From Hyphomicrobiales bacterium (GTDB lineage: Bacteria > Pseudomonadota > Alphaproteobacteria > Rhizobiales > Beijerinckiaceae), in contig CANGPA010000015.1 in assembly GCA_947455645.1 (NCBI GenBank), positions 1-32,220 of the forward strand: DNA of 32,220 nt. The letters are read 5' to 3'. The position numbers were made by a program, and so were the translations under genes. The notes below the pieces were generated by a model. It ran no database searches. It was given only the letters and a program-made list of their open reading frames with translations, and was not told the DNA's origin. Shown piece after piece: positions 1-8,224 of this stretch (positions within the stretch are counted from its first letter, which is position 1; every line of letters begins with the position of its first letter).

Positions 1-452
1 ATTTGAACCATCGGCGCATTGCAGCACGCGCCAAGGCACTCGACTTCGAGCCAAGAAAATTTTCCATCGGCTGAAACATGACGCTCTTCGCCGAACCGGC
101 TCTTACAAGCGTCGATGATTTTTTCGGCGCCATTCAAACGGCAAGGTGTTGTGCCACAGACTTGCACAAAGTGATGTCCCACAGGCGCAAGATTAAACAT
201 GGAATAAAAGGTTGCCACTTCAAGCACGCGGATTTTCGCCATGCCCAACATGTCGCCGATATATTCCATCGCCGCTTTAGGCAGCCAATACTCATGCTGC
301 TCCTGAGCACGCCACAAAAGCGGAATAACCGCCGAAGCCTTCCGCGCTTCCGGATATTTCGCGATCACGGTCTTCGCCCACGCGAGATTGTCCGGCGTGA
401 ACGAAAATGTTGCGGGCTGGATCGCGTCTGGCGCGAGGCGACGGACACTCAT
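1..452 (-). CDS. nuoE: NADH-quinone oxidoreductase subunit E (NuoE, 24 kDa), 3' end outside window
   Basis: Reads from ATG at 452 leftward with no stop before the window edge, so the C-terminus is missing; 150 codons are visible. The protein begins [10 protein letters not shown] and has the thioredoxin-like 2Fe-2S fold of the complex I 24 kDa subunit. The four N1a cluster ligands are visible as C-x4-C at residues 99 and 104 (CGTTPC) and C-x3-C at 139 and 143 (CLGAC). The subunit sits in the peripheral NADH-oxidising arm with NuoF and NuoG. A Shine-Dalgarno AAGGTGAG precedes the ATG. It follows nuoD by 31 bases, as the last visible gene of nuoABCDE. A plus-strand reading frame over the same bases is an antisense shadow. 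Confidence 0.95.
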   Translation of the reverse strand, partial: MSVRRLAPDAIQPATFSFTPDNLAWAKTVIAKYPEARKASAVIPLLWRAQEQHEYWLPKAAMEYIGDMLGMAKIRVLEVATFYSMFNLAPVGHHFVQVCGTTPCRLNGAEKIIDACKSRFGEERHVSADGKFSWLEVECLGACCNAPMVQ

Positions 453-483
453 AGGCACTCACCTTGAATTAAATTTTGAGTAA

Positions 484-1674
484 TCATCGATCCACCTCAC
501 CGAACACGATGTCGAGAGAACCGAGAATGGCAGAGACATCGGCCAACATATGACCGCGGCAGAGAAAATCCATCGACTGCAAATGCGCGAAGCCCGGAGC
601 TTTGATGCGGCACCGATAGGGTTTGTTCGTGCCATCGGCGACAAGATACACGCCGAACTCACCTTTGGGCGCTTCAACCGCCGCATAGACTTCACCGGCG
701 GGCACTTTGTACCCTTCGGTATACAATTTGAAGTGATGGATCAGCGCTTCCATCGACCGCTTCATATCGGCGCGCTTCGGAGGCACGATTTTACCATCGC
801 TCGATGAAATTGCACCTTTACCTTCAGGTTTGCGCAACTCACGAATGCATTGCTTCATAATTTTGATCGACTGGCGCATCTCTTCCATGCGGATGCAGTA
901 ACGATCATAACAGTCGCCATTTTTGCCGATCGGAATGTCAAAATCCATTTCGGTATAACATTCATAAGGCTGTGACTTGCGCAGATCCCAAGCGGCACCC
1001 GAGCCGCGCACCATGACACCGGAAAAACCCCAGGCCCAGCATTGATCAAGCGTTACGACGCCAACATCCACATTGCGTTGCTTGAAAATGCGGTTGTCGG
1101 TGAGAAGCGTTTCAAGATCATCGCAGACAGTAAGGAATGGATCACAAAAGGCTTCAATGTCGTCGACAAGATCATCCGGCAAATCCTGATGAACGCCACC
1201 CGGACGCACATAGGCCGAATGCATGCGCGCGCCCGATGCCCGTTCATAAAACATCATGAGCTTTTCGCGCTCTTCAAAACCCCAAAGTGGCGGCGTTAAA
1301 GCGCCAACATCCATCGCCTGTGTCGTCACATTGAGAAGATGCGACAGCAACCGACCAATTTCAGAATAAAGAACACGGATCAACTGACCGCGACGCGGCA
1401 CTGTGATGCCAAGAAACTTCTCAACCGCGAGCGCATAGGCATGCTCCTGATTCATCGGCGCGACATAATCAAGCCGATCAAAATAGGGCACTGCCTGCAA
1501 ATAGGTTTTGGTCTCGATGAGTTTCTCGGTGCCACGATGAAGCAGCCCGATATGCGGATCAACACGCTCGACCACTTCGCCATCAAGTTCCAACACAAGG
1601 CGCAACACGCCATGCGCCGCCGGATGCTGAGGGCCGAAATTAATCGAGAAATTGCGAAGCTGGTGTTCGGTCAT
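484..1674 (-). CDS. nuoD: NADH-quinone oxidoreductase subunit D (NuoD, 49 kDa)
   Basis: 396 residues, the full length of the family. It opens [20 protein letters not shown], the highly conserved 49 kDa subunit start, with RGTEKLIE near residue 47 and the usual C-terminal FGEVDR. NuoD forms the quinone-reaction chamber with NuoB where the peripheral and membrane arms of complex I meet, and descends from the [NiFe]-hydrogenase large subunit. It is a stand-alone protein here, not fused to NuoC as in Escherichia coli, which is normal for alphaproteobacteria. It lies 14 bases after nuoC and 31 bases before nuoE, clearly in one operon. No odd residues were noticed. Confidence 0.97.
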   Translation of the reverse strand: MTEHQLRNFSINFGPQHPAAHGVLRLVLELDGEVVERVDPHIGLLHRGTEKLIETKTYLQAVPYFDRLDYVAPMNQEHAYALAVEKFLGITVPRRGQLIRVLYSEIGRLLSHLLNVTTQAMDVGALTPPLWGFEEREKLMMFYERASGARMHSAYVRPGGVHQDLPDDLVDDIEAFCDPFLTVCDDLETLLTDNRIFKQRNVDVGVVTLDQCWAWGFSGVMVRGSGAAWDLRKSQPYECYTEMDFDIPIGKNGDCYDRYCIRMEEMRQSIKIMKQCIRELRKPEGKGAISSSDGKIVPPKRADMKRSMEALIHHFKLYTEGYKVPAGEVYAAVEAPKGEFGVYLVADGTNKPYRCRIKAPGFAHLQSMDFLCRGHMLADVSAILGSLDIVFGEVDR

Positions 1675-1688
1675 GACGAGCGCCTCGC

Positions 1689-2291
1689 TTATTGCTTTGC
1701 CTTCTCGTCACCGGGCAGCACATAATCCGTGCCTTCCCAAGGTGAGAGAAAATCAAAATTGCGGAATTCTTGAACGAGCTTCACCGGCTCATAGACAACG
1801 CGCTTCTCTTCGTCATCATAGCGCACTTCAACAAAACCGGTCGTTGGAAAATCTTTGCGCAGCGGATGACCCTGAAATCCGTAATCGGTAAGGATGCGCC
1901 GCAGATCCGGATGATCCGCAAACAAAACCCCATAGAGATCGTAGATTTCACGCTCATACCAATTGGCCGCCGGAAAGACCGAAACGGCTGACGGAACCGT
2001 ATGGGTTTCATCGGCCTCAAAAGTCACACGAACGCGGGTATTATGTTTTGGCGACAGAAGATGCCACACAATGTCGAAGCGCTTTTCACGTGCAGGGTAA
2101 TCGGCGCCGGCTAAGTCGGTAAAATTCTTGAACAGAAACCGCGGGTCATCACGAAGCGTCGTAAGCACGCGAAGGGTCTCAGCTGCTTCGGCACGAATGT
2201 TTAATTCGCCATAAGCAACCGCGACATGAGTCACGGCGCCGGGAAGTGCCGCCGCAATGGTCTCGCCAAGAGTATTCAGCGTCTCAGTCAT
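1689..2291 (-). CDS. nuoC: NADH-quinone oxidoreductase subunit C (NuoC, 30 kDa)
   Basis: 200 residues, matching alphaproteobacterial NuoC. The 30 kDa subunit signature is present ([23 protein letters not shown], about residues 109-131), followed by the conserved GHPLRKDFP stretch. The protein is part of the hydrophilic connecting arm of complex I, packing against NuoD and NuoB. The ATG at 2291 lies 24 bases after the nuoB stop, and the stop at 1689 lies 14 bases before nuoD, consistent with one nuoABCDE transcript. The C-terminal tail ([12 protein letters not shown]) is charged and typical of the subunit. Confidence 0.96.
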   Translation of the reverse strand: MTETLNTLGETIAAALPGAVTHVAVAYGELNIRAEAAETLRVLTTLRDDPRFLFKNFTDLAGADYPAREKRFDIVWHLLSPKHNTRVRVTFEADETHTVPSAVSVFPAANWYEREIYDLYGVLFADHPDLRRILTDYGFQGHPLRKDFPTTGFVEVRYDDEEKRVVYEPVKLVQEFRNFDFLSPWEGTDYVLPGDEKAKQ

Positions 2292-2315
2292 GGTTACGAT
2301 CTTGTCCCTTTACCC

Positions 2316-2885
2316 TTAGCGCTCAATAGTGCCGACGCGACGGATCTTCTTTTGAAGAAGAAGAACGCCATAAAGCAAAGCCTCAGCGGTTGGTGGGCAA
2401 CCGGGAACATAAATGTCCACCGGAACAACCCGGTCACAGCCGCGTACAACCGAATAGGAATAGTGGTAATAGCCACCGCCATTCGCGCAGGACCCCATCG
2501 AAATCACATAACGTGGCTCTGGCATCTGGTCGTATACTTTGCGCAAAGCAGGCGCCATTTTATTGGTAAGCGTGCCGGCAACGATCATCACGTCCGACTG
2601 GCGCGGTGAAGCACGCGGGGCAAATCCAAAACGCTCAACATCATAACGCGGCATGGAAAGCTGCATCATCTCAACCGCGCAACATGCAAGACCGAAGGTC
2701 ATCCACATCAGCGACCCGGTGCGCGCCCAGTGAATGAGCTCATCAGTCGAGGTGACGAGGAAACCCTTGTCGCCGAGCTCCGCATTCACTTCTGCAAAAA
2801 ACGGATCATTCGCACCCACAGGCTTGCCCGTGGACGGATCGATAATACCGCGCGGAGCCGGTGCAATTTCAGGCATCAATCCCAT
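2316..2885 (-). CDS. nuoB: NADH-quinone oxidoreductase subunit B (NuoB, 20 kDa, cluster N2)
   Basis: Carries the terminal 4Fe-4S cluster N2 that passes electrons to quinone. With the [10 protein letters not shown] start it has 189 residues, and the N2 ligands are C68-C69 ([10 protein letters not shown]), C133 (GSCANGG) and C163 (PGCPPT). Three in-frame ATGs are possible: 2906, 2885 and 2876. I prefer 2885 because AGAAGGG lies about 9 bases upstream and related proteins begin MGL. The 2876 ATG shares its A with the nuoA stop (TGATG). All choices leave nuoB overlapping or abutting nuoA, so translation is probably coupled. Confidence 0.93.
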   Translation of the reverse strand: MGLMPEIAPAPRGIIDPSTGKPVGANDPFFAEVNAELGDKGFLVTSTDELIHWARTGSLMWMTFGLACCAVEMMQLSMPRYDVERFGFAPRASPRQSDVMIVAGTLTNKMAPALRKVYDQMPEPRYVISMGSCANGGGYYHYSYSVVRGCDRVVPVDIYVPGCPPTAEALLYGVLLLQKKIRRVGTIER

Positions 2886-3253
2886 TCGAGTGCACCCTTC
2901 TTCCATTCATAAACAAAGCCGATGGTCAGAACACCCAAAAACAGCATCATCGACCAGAAGCCGAAAGCACCGACCTCTTTGAAGGCCACGGCCCAAGGAA
3001 ACAAAAACGCCACCTCGAGATCGAAAATGATAAAAAGAATGGAGACGAGATAAAACCGAACATCGAATTTCATGCGGGCGTCATCGAAGGCCTCGAAGCC
3101 GCACTCATAGGCAGACAATTTTTCCGGATCAGGGCGGCTGAACGCAACGATGAACGGCGCAACCAATAGAGCCAAGCCAATGACAATGCTCAGGCCGATA
3201 AAGACGACAAGCGGCAGGTAGTCGACAAGAAGATGGTCGAGGGTTTGTCCCAT
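2876..3253 (-). CDS. nuoA: NADH-quinone oxidoreductase subunit A (NuoA)
   Basis: Small membrane subunit of complex I with three predicted transmembrane helices: the N-terminal [10 protein letters not shown] segment, the middle [20 protein letters not shown] and the C-terminal [11 protein letters not shown]. The signature YECGFE with the downstream [10 protein letters not shown] is diagnostic of the ND3/NuoA family. Two ATGs are possible: 3268 (130 residues, METN) and 3253 (125 residues, MGQT). I chose 3253 because GGAG lies 9 bases upstream. It is the first gene of the nuo operon, and the 3' end overlaps the nuoB start region. Confidence 0.92.
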   Translation of the reverse strand: MGQTLDHLLVDYLPLVVFIGLSIVIGLALLVAPFIVAFSRPDPEKLSAYECGFEAFDDARMKFDVRFYLVSILFIIFDLEVAFLFPWAVAFKEVGAFGFWSMMLFLGVLTIGFVYEWKKGALEWD

Positions 3254-3443
3254 CAGGTTGGTCTCCATTGCAGCCCGCTCTCAAGGCACCTTTTCGGCAC
3301 CCAAAAACCGAGCTGTTGCCCGACTGGACCAATCCGCGATCCAATGAGCCGTTTTTTTAACCGGGCAAATCAGTACAACCCGGCCTTATTGCGTTGCAAC
3401 GGATAGCCCAGCCGTTCCCGCCGCGCAAGGTGACAGACTGCCT

Positions 3444-3468
3444 CAAAACCTCATCGTTTTGGATGAGG
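3444..3468. repeat. Interlocking inverted repeats in the nuo leader region
   Basis: On the plus strand the blocks CAAAAC, CTCATC, GTTTTG and GATGAG follow one another at 3444-3467. Block 1 pairs with block 3 and block 2 with block 4. The two six-base stems therefore either compete or form a small pseudoknot. The second stem extends to seven pairs (CCTCATC with GATGAGG, ending at 3468). It is not followed by a T-run, so it is not an ordinary terminator. Confidence 0.4.
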
Positions 3469-3473
3469 CTGAC

Positions 3474-3479
3474 ATTATA
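3474..3479 (-). promoter_or_regulatory. Candidate -10 box for the nuo operon
   Basis: A perfect TATAAT on the minus strand, about 205 bases upstream of nuoA. No good TTGACA-like hexamer lies 16-18 bases further upstream, so this is a -10 match only. Transcription from it would begin near 3467, directly at the inverted repeats, and give a long leader before nuoA. Confidence 0.25.
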
Positions 3480-3594
3480 GACACGAAATCCTTAACGAAC
3501 GGAATTGTGCCTAAAATTACCCCGCAACACTTGTGATTTGACAGGTTTCCGGCGATACCCGCGCAGAACACTATAACAGGGAGGCATAAACATT

Positions 3595-4341
3595 ATGGCC
3601 AATCAGATCGACCTACAGGGCCGCTTTGCGGTTGTAACCGGCGGCGCACAGGGAATCGGTTATGCGGTGGCCGACCGACTGACCCGCTCTGGCGCACGTG
3701 TTGCGCTTTGGGACCGGGACGAGGCCCTGGCACGCGAATCATCAACCCGCCTGCCCGGCTCGATTGTGGTCAAAGTGGAGCAGTCAGACGCCGCATCCGT
3801 TCAGGCCGCTGCCGACGCGACGCTCAAGGCCTTTGGCCGCATTGATGTCCTTGTGAATAATGCCGGCATTGCTGGCCCCAATATGCCACTCGCCGATTAC
3901 CCGCTTGATGCATGGCACGATATCATCAACATCAATCTCAATGGCGTTTTTTATTGCTGCAAATCGGTCGTGCCTGCGATGAAGGCCCAAGGCTATGGCC
4001 GTATTGTCAACATTGCCTCGATCGCCGGCAAAGAGGGTAACCCGAACGCTTCGGCCTATTCGGCCTCCAAAGCGGGGGTGATTGCACTGACCAAATCACT
4101 CGGCAAAGAATTGGCCGGACAGGATATTGCGGTCAATTGCGTGACACCCGCGGCTGCAAAGACCGCCATTTTCGACCAAATGAAGCAAGAGCATATCGAT
4201 TACATGCTTTCGCGTATCCCGCGTGGCCGTTTTCTGATGGTGGATGAGGCTGCCAATATGATCACCTGGCTTGCTTCAGCGGAAAACTCTTTCACCACGG
4301 GCGCGGTGTTTGATTTGTCGGGCGGGCGCGCCACCTACTAA
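3595..4341 (+). CDS. SDR-family NAD(P)-dependent oxidoreductase (FabG-like)
   Basis: 248 residues, a classical short-chain dehydrogenase/reductase. It shows the nucleotide-binding TGGAQGIG at residues 15-22, NNAG at 88-91 and the catalytic set Ser142, Tyr155, Lys159 (YSASK). An acidic residue at the end of the second beta strand (ALWD40) favours NAD over NADP. The sequence looks closer to sugar-acid or secondary-alcohol dehydrogenases than to the fatty-acid FabG, but the substrate cannot be read from it. The ATG has GGGAGG 10 bases upstream. It lies 83 bases before the CDP-sugar cassette on the same strand; whether it belongs to that pathway is open. Confidence 0.88.
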   Translation: MANQIDLQGRFAVVTGGAQGIGYAVADRLTRSGARVALWDRDEALARESSTRLPGSIVVKVEQSDAASVQAAADATLKAFGRIDVLVNNAGIAGPNMPLADYPLDAWHDIININLNGVFYCCKSVVPAMKAQGYGRIVNIASIAGKEGNPNASAYSASKAGVIALTKSLGKELAGQDIAVNCVTPAAAKTAIFDQMKQEHIDYMLSRIPRGRFLMVDEAANMITWLASAENSFTTGAVFDLSGGRATY

Positions 4342-4390
4342 TTGACGAAATTAACGCCTTGTTCGTGAGATTGACGTAACGGAAACCTTG

Positions 4391-4409
4391 TGACGGGATC
4401 ATCCCGTCA
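4391..4409. promoter_or_regulatory. Perfect 9-base-arm palindrome upstream of rfbG
   Basis: TGACGGGAT-C-ATCCCGTCA, two perfect 9-base arms around one base. It ends 15 bases before the rfbG ATG, with AGGGGAT between as a possible ribosome site. It could be an operator or an mRNA hairpin close to the start. There is no T-run after it, so it does not look like a terminator for the preceding dehydrogenase gene. Confidence 0.45.
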
Positions 4410-4424
4410 TAGGGGATCCGCATC

Positions 4425-5498
4425 ATGTCACAACACTCCCGGCTGTCAGGCGTCCGTATTTTAATCACCGGACATACCGGATTCACCGGGAGCTGGGCCT
4501 GCCTGCGCTTTGCGGCACTGGGTGCCCATGTCCACGGCTATGCGCTCGCGCCTGACACAAAGCCGGCGCTTTTCGACCTCGCGGATGTTTGGCCGACGCT
4601 TAAGAGCCATACGCTTGGCGATCTTGCGGATTTTGATCTTCTGCTTGAAAGCGTCCGCCGGATCGAGCCCGATTTAATCCTCCATCTGGCGGCGCAGCCG
4701 CTCGTCTTGGCCGGTTATGCTGCGCCCGTGCGCACCTTCATGACGAATGCTCAAGGCACGGCGCATGTTCTGGAGGCCGCAAGGCAAATCAAAAGCGTTC
4801 TAGGCGTCGTCGCGATCACCACAGACAAAGTATATGCGCCCGACGAAGCAGCCTTACCCTATCAAGAGACCGCGCGCCTTGGGGGCGCGGACCCCTATTC
4901 GGCCTCAAAAGCGGCGGCCGAGATGATCATCGATGGCTATCGCCACTCTATGGCAGCTTGGAACCGATCCCTTAAAATTGAAACGGCGCGAGGCGGCAAT
5001 ATCATTGGCGGCGGAGATTTTTCAGCCGACCGGATTGTGCCCGATTTTGTCCGCGCCATCGAACGCCAAACCCCGCTGATCCTAAGACGGCCTGCGGCAT
5101 GTCGGCCGTGGCAACATGTTCTCGATCTCGTTGAAGGGTATCGGTTGTTGCTTGAACGTTGCCTGGAAACGGATCGCACCGGATTGGGAGAAGCATGGAA
5201 TTTTGGCCCGCATCCGGATGATGCGGTGACCGTTGCAACACTGATCTCGCGTCTTCAAGAGCGTTGGAAACCCGTGTCACTCGATCTCCATCAAGGACCT
5301 CCGGAAACCAAGACGCTTGCCATCAATGCTGAAAAATCTCGGAAAATCCTCGGTTGGCGCCCCCGCTTGAACTTTGATGCCATGATTGGCGCCACAGTGG
5401 ATTGGTACCGCATGGCGCTTCAGGCGCCCGACGACCTACCGGCGCTGACGCGTGACCAGATTGCGCATTATGAGACACTCGCCGCTAAGCCGATTTGA
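4425..5498 (+). CDS. rfbG: CDP-glucose 4,6-dehydratase
   Basis: 357 residues, the usual length. It is an extended-SDR enzyme that converts CDP-D-glucose to CDP-4-keto-6-deoxy-D-glucose using bound NAD. The Rossmann glycine motif reads GHTGFTG (residues 16-22), characteristic of RfbG rather than the dTDP enzyme RmlB. TTDK at 132-135 contributes the active-site Thr and Asp, and Tyr158 and Lys162 (YSASK) form the catalytic pair. Near the C-terminus ETKTLAINAEKSRKILGW is also typical. It is the first gene of a five-gene sugar cassette and is followed by rfbF, its metabolic predecessor, after 130 bases. The order rfbG-rfbF is the reverse of that in Salmonella and Yersinia O-antigen loci. Confidence 0.92.
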   Translation: MSQHSRLSGVRILITGHTGFTGSWACLRFAALGAHVHGYALAPDTKPALFDLADVWPTLKSHTLGDLADFDLLLESVRRIEPDLILHLAAQPLVLAGYAAPVRTFMTNAQGTAHVLEAARQIKSVLGVVAITTDKVYAPDEAALPYQETARLGGADPYSASKAAAEMIIDGYRHSMAAWNRSLKIETARGGNIIGGGDFSADRIVPDFVRAIERQTPLILRRPAACRPWQHVLDLVEGYRLLLERCLETDRTGLGEAWNFGPHPDDAVTVATLISRLQERWKPVSLDLHQGPPETKTLAINAEKSRKILGWRPRLNFDAMIGATVDWYRMALQAPDDLPALTRDQIAHYETLAAKPI

Positions 5499-5628
5499 TT
5501 ATTTAAAACGCCGCACAATCCAGAAGTGAATAGTTTACCACAGAGATTCAGCATTTTGTCATTCCTCATCACTTAAAACTTGCTTTATATTCCGTAAGGT
5601 CAAGTTTTTGCTAAACGCGGATGAGGGA

Positions 5629-6420
5629 ATGATTAAACAAGCTGTTATTCTCGCGGGTGGCCGCGGCACGCGCCTTTCGGAAGAGACGGTGATCCGTCCG
5701 AAACCGCTGATCGAGATCGGAGGCGCGCCGATCTTATGGCATATTATGAAAATCTATTACGCACAGGGCGTGAAGGATTTTGTTATTTGCCTTGGCTATA
5801 AGGGCTATTTGATCAAGGAATTTTTTGCAAATTATCGCTTACATCGCTCTGACGTCAGTTTCGATTTTTCGACCGGCGAAATACATTACCACACCAATGG
5901 CGCAGAAAACTGGCGCGTCACGCTGATTGATACCGGCGAAGATACAATGACCGGTGGGCGTTTGAAGCGTGTCGCGCCCCATCTTGGGCCTGATCCATTT
6001 TTCATGACCTATGGCGATGGCGTTGCCGATATTGATCTTCATCAATTGGAAGCCGCACATCATACGAGTAAAAAAGCGGCAACCGTGACCGCCGTGACGC
6101 CGCCCGGACGCTTTGGTGCTTTGACTCTTGATACCAACAACAGCGTGCGTCGTTTTCAGGAAAAGCCTGAGGGGGATGGCGGTTTGATCAATGGCGGATT
6201 TTTTATTCTTGAACCGTCAACGCTCTCATTGATCAAAGATGATCAAACGATTTGGGAGCGTGAGCCGCTCGGACAGCTTGCCGCGGAAGGAAAGCTTGGT
6301 GCCTACAAGCATGCCGGTTTTTGGCATCCGATGGATACGATGCGCGATCGTCTTTATCTCGATGATCTTTGGAACTCCGGTCGTGCGCCTTGGAAATTAT
6401 GGGCTGAGGCTGTGTCATGA
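5629..6420 (+). CDS. rfbF: Glucose-1-phosphate cytidylyltransferase
   Basis: 263 residues from the ATG at 5629. It makes CDP-glucose from CTP and glucose-1-phosphate, the substrate of RfbG. The nucleotidyltransferase signature LAGGRGTRLSEET lies near residues 8-20, followed by KPLIEIGGAPILWHIMK, DTGEDTMTGGRLKR, FMTYGDGVAD with its metal-binding Asp, and PPGRFGAL; this is close to Salmonella RfbF throughout. A TTG at 5608 would add seven residues and has AAGG eight bases upstream. I prefer the ATG because homologues start at this point. The stop overlaps the methyltransferase start as ATGA at 6417. Confidence 0.93.
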   Translation: MIKQAVILAGGRGTRLSEETVIRPKPLIEIGGAPILWHIMKIYYAQGVKDFVICLGYKGYLIKEFFANYRLHRSDVSFDFSTGEIHYHTNGAENWRVTLIDTGEDTMTGGRLKRVAPHLGPDPFFMTYGDGVADIDLHQLEAAHHTSKKAATVTAVTPPGRFGALTLDTNNSVRRFQEKPEGDGGLINGGFFILEPSTLSLIKDDQTIWEREPLGQLAAEGKLGAYKHAGFWHPMDTMRDRLYLDDLWNSGRAPWKLWAEAVS

Positions 6421-7667
6421 GCCAGCGAAATTGTCGCGCATGCTTCGCGCCGCTTGATTTTGTTTTTGCCGATTTGGGTGCGCAGCCGATTGCCAATGAT
6501 TTGATAAGGCCCGAACACAACACCCATGAGGAGCCTCGCTATCCGTTGCGTGTCGCATGTTGCCGCACATGTCGACTGGTACAGATAGCCGATGATTTGC
6601 CGGCGGACCGCTTGTTTCGATCCGACTATGTCTATCAGTCTTCGATCTCGAGCAGTTTTGTGGATCACGCGCGGCGCTATGTTGACTGCATGGTCAAGAG
6701 TCACCGCTATGATCACAACAGCCATATTGTCGAGATTGCGAGCAATGATGGCTATTTACTTCAATTTTTTAAGAAGGCCGGCATTCCGGTCACGGGAATT
6801 GAACCTTCTGCCTCCGTCGCACAGATCGCTCGTGATCGTCATGACATCCCGACATTGGATTGCTTTTTCGGATCAGAGACGTCAAAGCACATCGCCTCCG
6901 ATCATGGACAGGCCGATTTGATCATAGCCAATAATGTGTTGGCCCATGTACCCGATCTTTTCGATTTTGTTCAGGGCTTAAAGACACTCCTCAAATCTGA
7001 TGGTCTTATTACGATTGAATTTCCGCATCTGTTAAATCTGCTTGAAGGCGGGCAATTCGATACGATCTATCATGAACATTATTCCTATCTCGCCCTACTG
7101 CCATTAGAACCATTGTTTGAACGGGTTGGGCTTGCCGTTGTTGATGTTGAGACCTTGCCGGTTCATGGCGGATCTCTGCGCTTATTTGTGGCTCATAAGT
7201 CCAACGCTCCAGAAGCGAGCGAGCGCCTCAAAGCGTTGCGGTTGCGCGAGGCGCAGGCGGGCCTTCATCGCGACGAGCTATATCGTCGTTTCGCAAGCCG
7301 CATCGAAACAATCTGTCAGTCGCTGCGCGACCTGCTGCATCATGAGCAAAAAAAGGGACATGTTATTGCCGCCTATGGCGCACCTGCCAAAGGCAACACA
7401 CTTTTAAACACAGCGCGGATCGATCGCACATTGATCGCATTTGCCGTTGATAAAGCGCCTTCAAAACAAGGATGTCTTATGCCGGGATCCCATATCCCGA
7501 TTTTTGCGCCCGAAAGGCTTGCCGCACTTCGACCGGACACGATCCTGATCCTGCCTTGGAACATTCAGAACGAGATTGTTGCCGAGCTTGATTTTGTTTC
7601 ATCTTGGGGCGCGCGCTTCATAATCCCCATCCCCACGCCCCATTTTCTGAATGCGATGGCTCGATGA
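6417..7667 (+). CDS. NDP-sugar C-methyltransferase (zinc-binding, TylCIII/TcaB9 type)
   Basis: 416 residues with the three-part layout of sugar C-3 methyltransferases. An N-terminal zinc site has C6-x2-C9 and C49-x2-C52. A central Rossmann SAM-binding domain carries VEIASNDGYLL at 105-115, and a C-terminal domain contains VHGGSLR and YGAPAKGNTLLN. The YHEH motif at 218-221 corresponds to conserved active-site residues of the TcaB9/TylCIII group, which methylate C-3 of NDP-4-keto sugars using S-adenosylmethionine. Lying directly after rfbF (ATGA overlap) and next to rfbG, it should act on a CDP-4-keto-6-deoxyhexose and add a methyl branch. The exact carbon is inferred from the family. Confidence 0.88.
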   Translation: MSQRNCRACFAPLDFVFADLGAQPIANDLIRPEHNTHEEPRYPLRVACCRTCRLVQIADDLPADRLFRSDYVYQSSISSSFVDHARRYVDCMVKSHRYDHNSHIVEIASNDGYLLQFFKKAGIPVTGIEPSASVAQIARDRHDIPTLDCFFGSETSKHIASDHGQADLIIANNVLAHVPDLFDFVQGLKTLLKSDGLITIEFPHLLNLLEGGQFDTIYHEHYSYLALLPLEPLFERVGLAVVDVETLPVHGGSLRLFVAHKSNAPEASERLKALRLREAQAGLHRDELYRRFASRIETICQSLRDLLHHEQKKGHVIAAYGAPAKGNTLLNTARIDRTLIAFAVDKAPSKQGCLMPGSHIPIFAPERLAALRPDTILILPWNIQNEIVAELDFVSSWGARFIIPIPTPHFLNAMAR

Positions 7668-8224
7668 CGATTCTTAATCGCCCCTTCCCCGGTGCCGCCT
7701 TGATCGCCTGCGCCAACAACCATGATGAGCGCGGATCTTTCACGCGTTTATTTGATCGTTCATTATTTGAGCACGAGGGATGGAGTACGGCACTCGATCA
7801 CAGTGCGGAAAGTTTTAATCCACAGCCCTACACGCTTCGGGGTTTGCATTTTCAAAGCCCCCCTTATGAAGAGCAGAAACTCATTCGTTGCGTTGCCGGA
7901 TCAATTTATGATGTTGCAGTTGATCTGCGGATTGGGTCACCAACCGAAGGACAGTTTTTTTCAATAACGCTTTCGGGCACTGAGCCGCAGATGCTGATGC
8001 TGCCTCAAGGCATTGCACATGGGTTCCTGACACTCGAACCGGATACGAGGGTTCTTTATCACTTGTTTCAGCCCTATCGGGCCGAACATGCACAAGGCAT
8101 TCGCTTTGATGATCCTGAATTGGCAATCCCATGGCCTGAAAAAGCGCGCTTAATTGGCGCGCGTGATCTGACGTGGCCCTCTTTAAGAGATCTGCCATCC
8201 TCTTTGCGCAGGGTCTATTCATGA
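7664..8224 (+). CDS. RmlC-like NDP-4-keto-6-deoxyhexose 3,5-epimerase
   Basis: 186 residues from an ATG that overlaps the methyltransferase stop (ATGA at 7664); an upstream ATG at 7604 lies inside that gene. The cupin fold of the RmlC family is evident: RGSFTRLF, LRGLHFQ with the catalytic base His62, DVAVDLR, LPQGIAHGFLTLEPDT, and VLYHLF with Tyr132. The C-terminal FDDPELAIPWP is also typical. RmlC itself acts on dTDP-sugars. In this cassette the substrate is probably the CDP-linked, C-methylated 4-keto sugar, inverted at C-5 and/or C-3. The stop overlaps the next start as ATGA at 8221. Confidence 0.87.
   Translation: MTILNRPFPGAALIACANNHDERGSFTRLFDRSLFEHEGWSTALDHSAESFNPQPYTLRGLHFQSPPYEEQKLIRCVAGSIYDVAVDLRIGSPTEGQFFSITLSGTEPQMLMLPQGIAHGFLTLEPDTRVLYHLFQPYRAEHAQGIRFDDPELAIPWPEKARLIGARDLTWPSLRDLPSSLRRVYS

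Larger units (their letters stand above)
3254..3594. other. Divergent intergenic region between nuoA and the SDR gene
   Basis: About 340 bases with no credible protein gene. It separates the leftward nuo operon from a rightward dehydrogenase gene, so it should hold both promoters. It contains a minus-strand TATAAT, a short block of interlocking inverted repeats just downstream of it (both listed separately), a T-run at 3351-3359 and a GGGAGG ribosome site at 3579-3584 for the dehydrogenase. I could not identify a convincing -35 box on either strand. Confidence 0.6.

Noticed and set aside
78-467. Plus-strand 129-residue open frame at the left edge
   Set aside because: It is antisense to nuoE, whose Fe-S ligands are clear on the minus strand; the frame has no recognisable domain.
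3538-3577. TTGACA at 3538 and TATAAC at 3572 as a promoter of the SDR gene
   Set aside because: The spacing is 28 bases, far too long, and the TATAAC lies just before the ribosome site.
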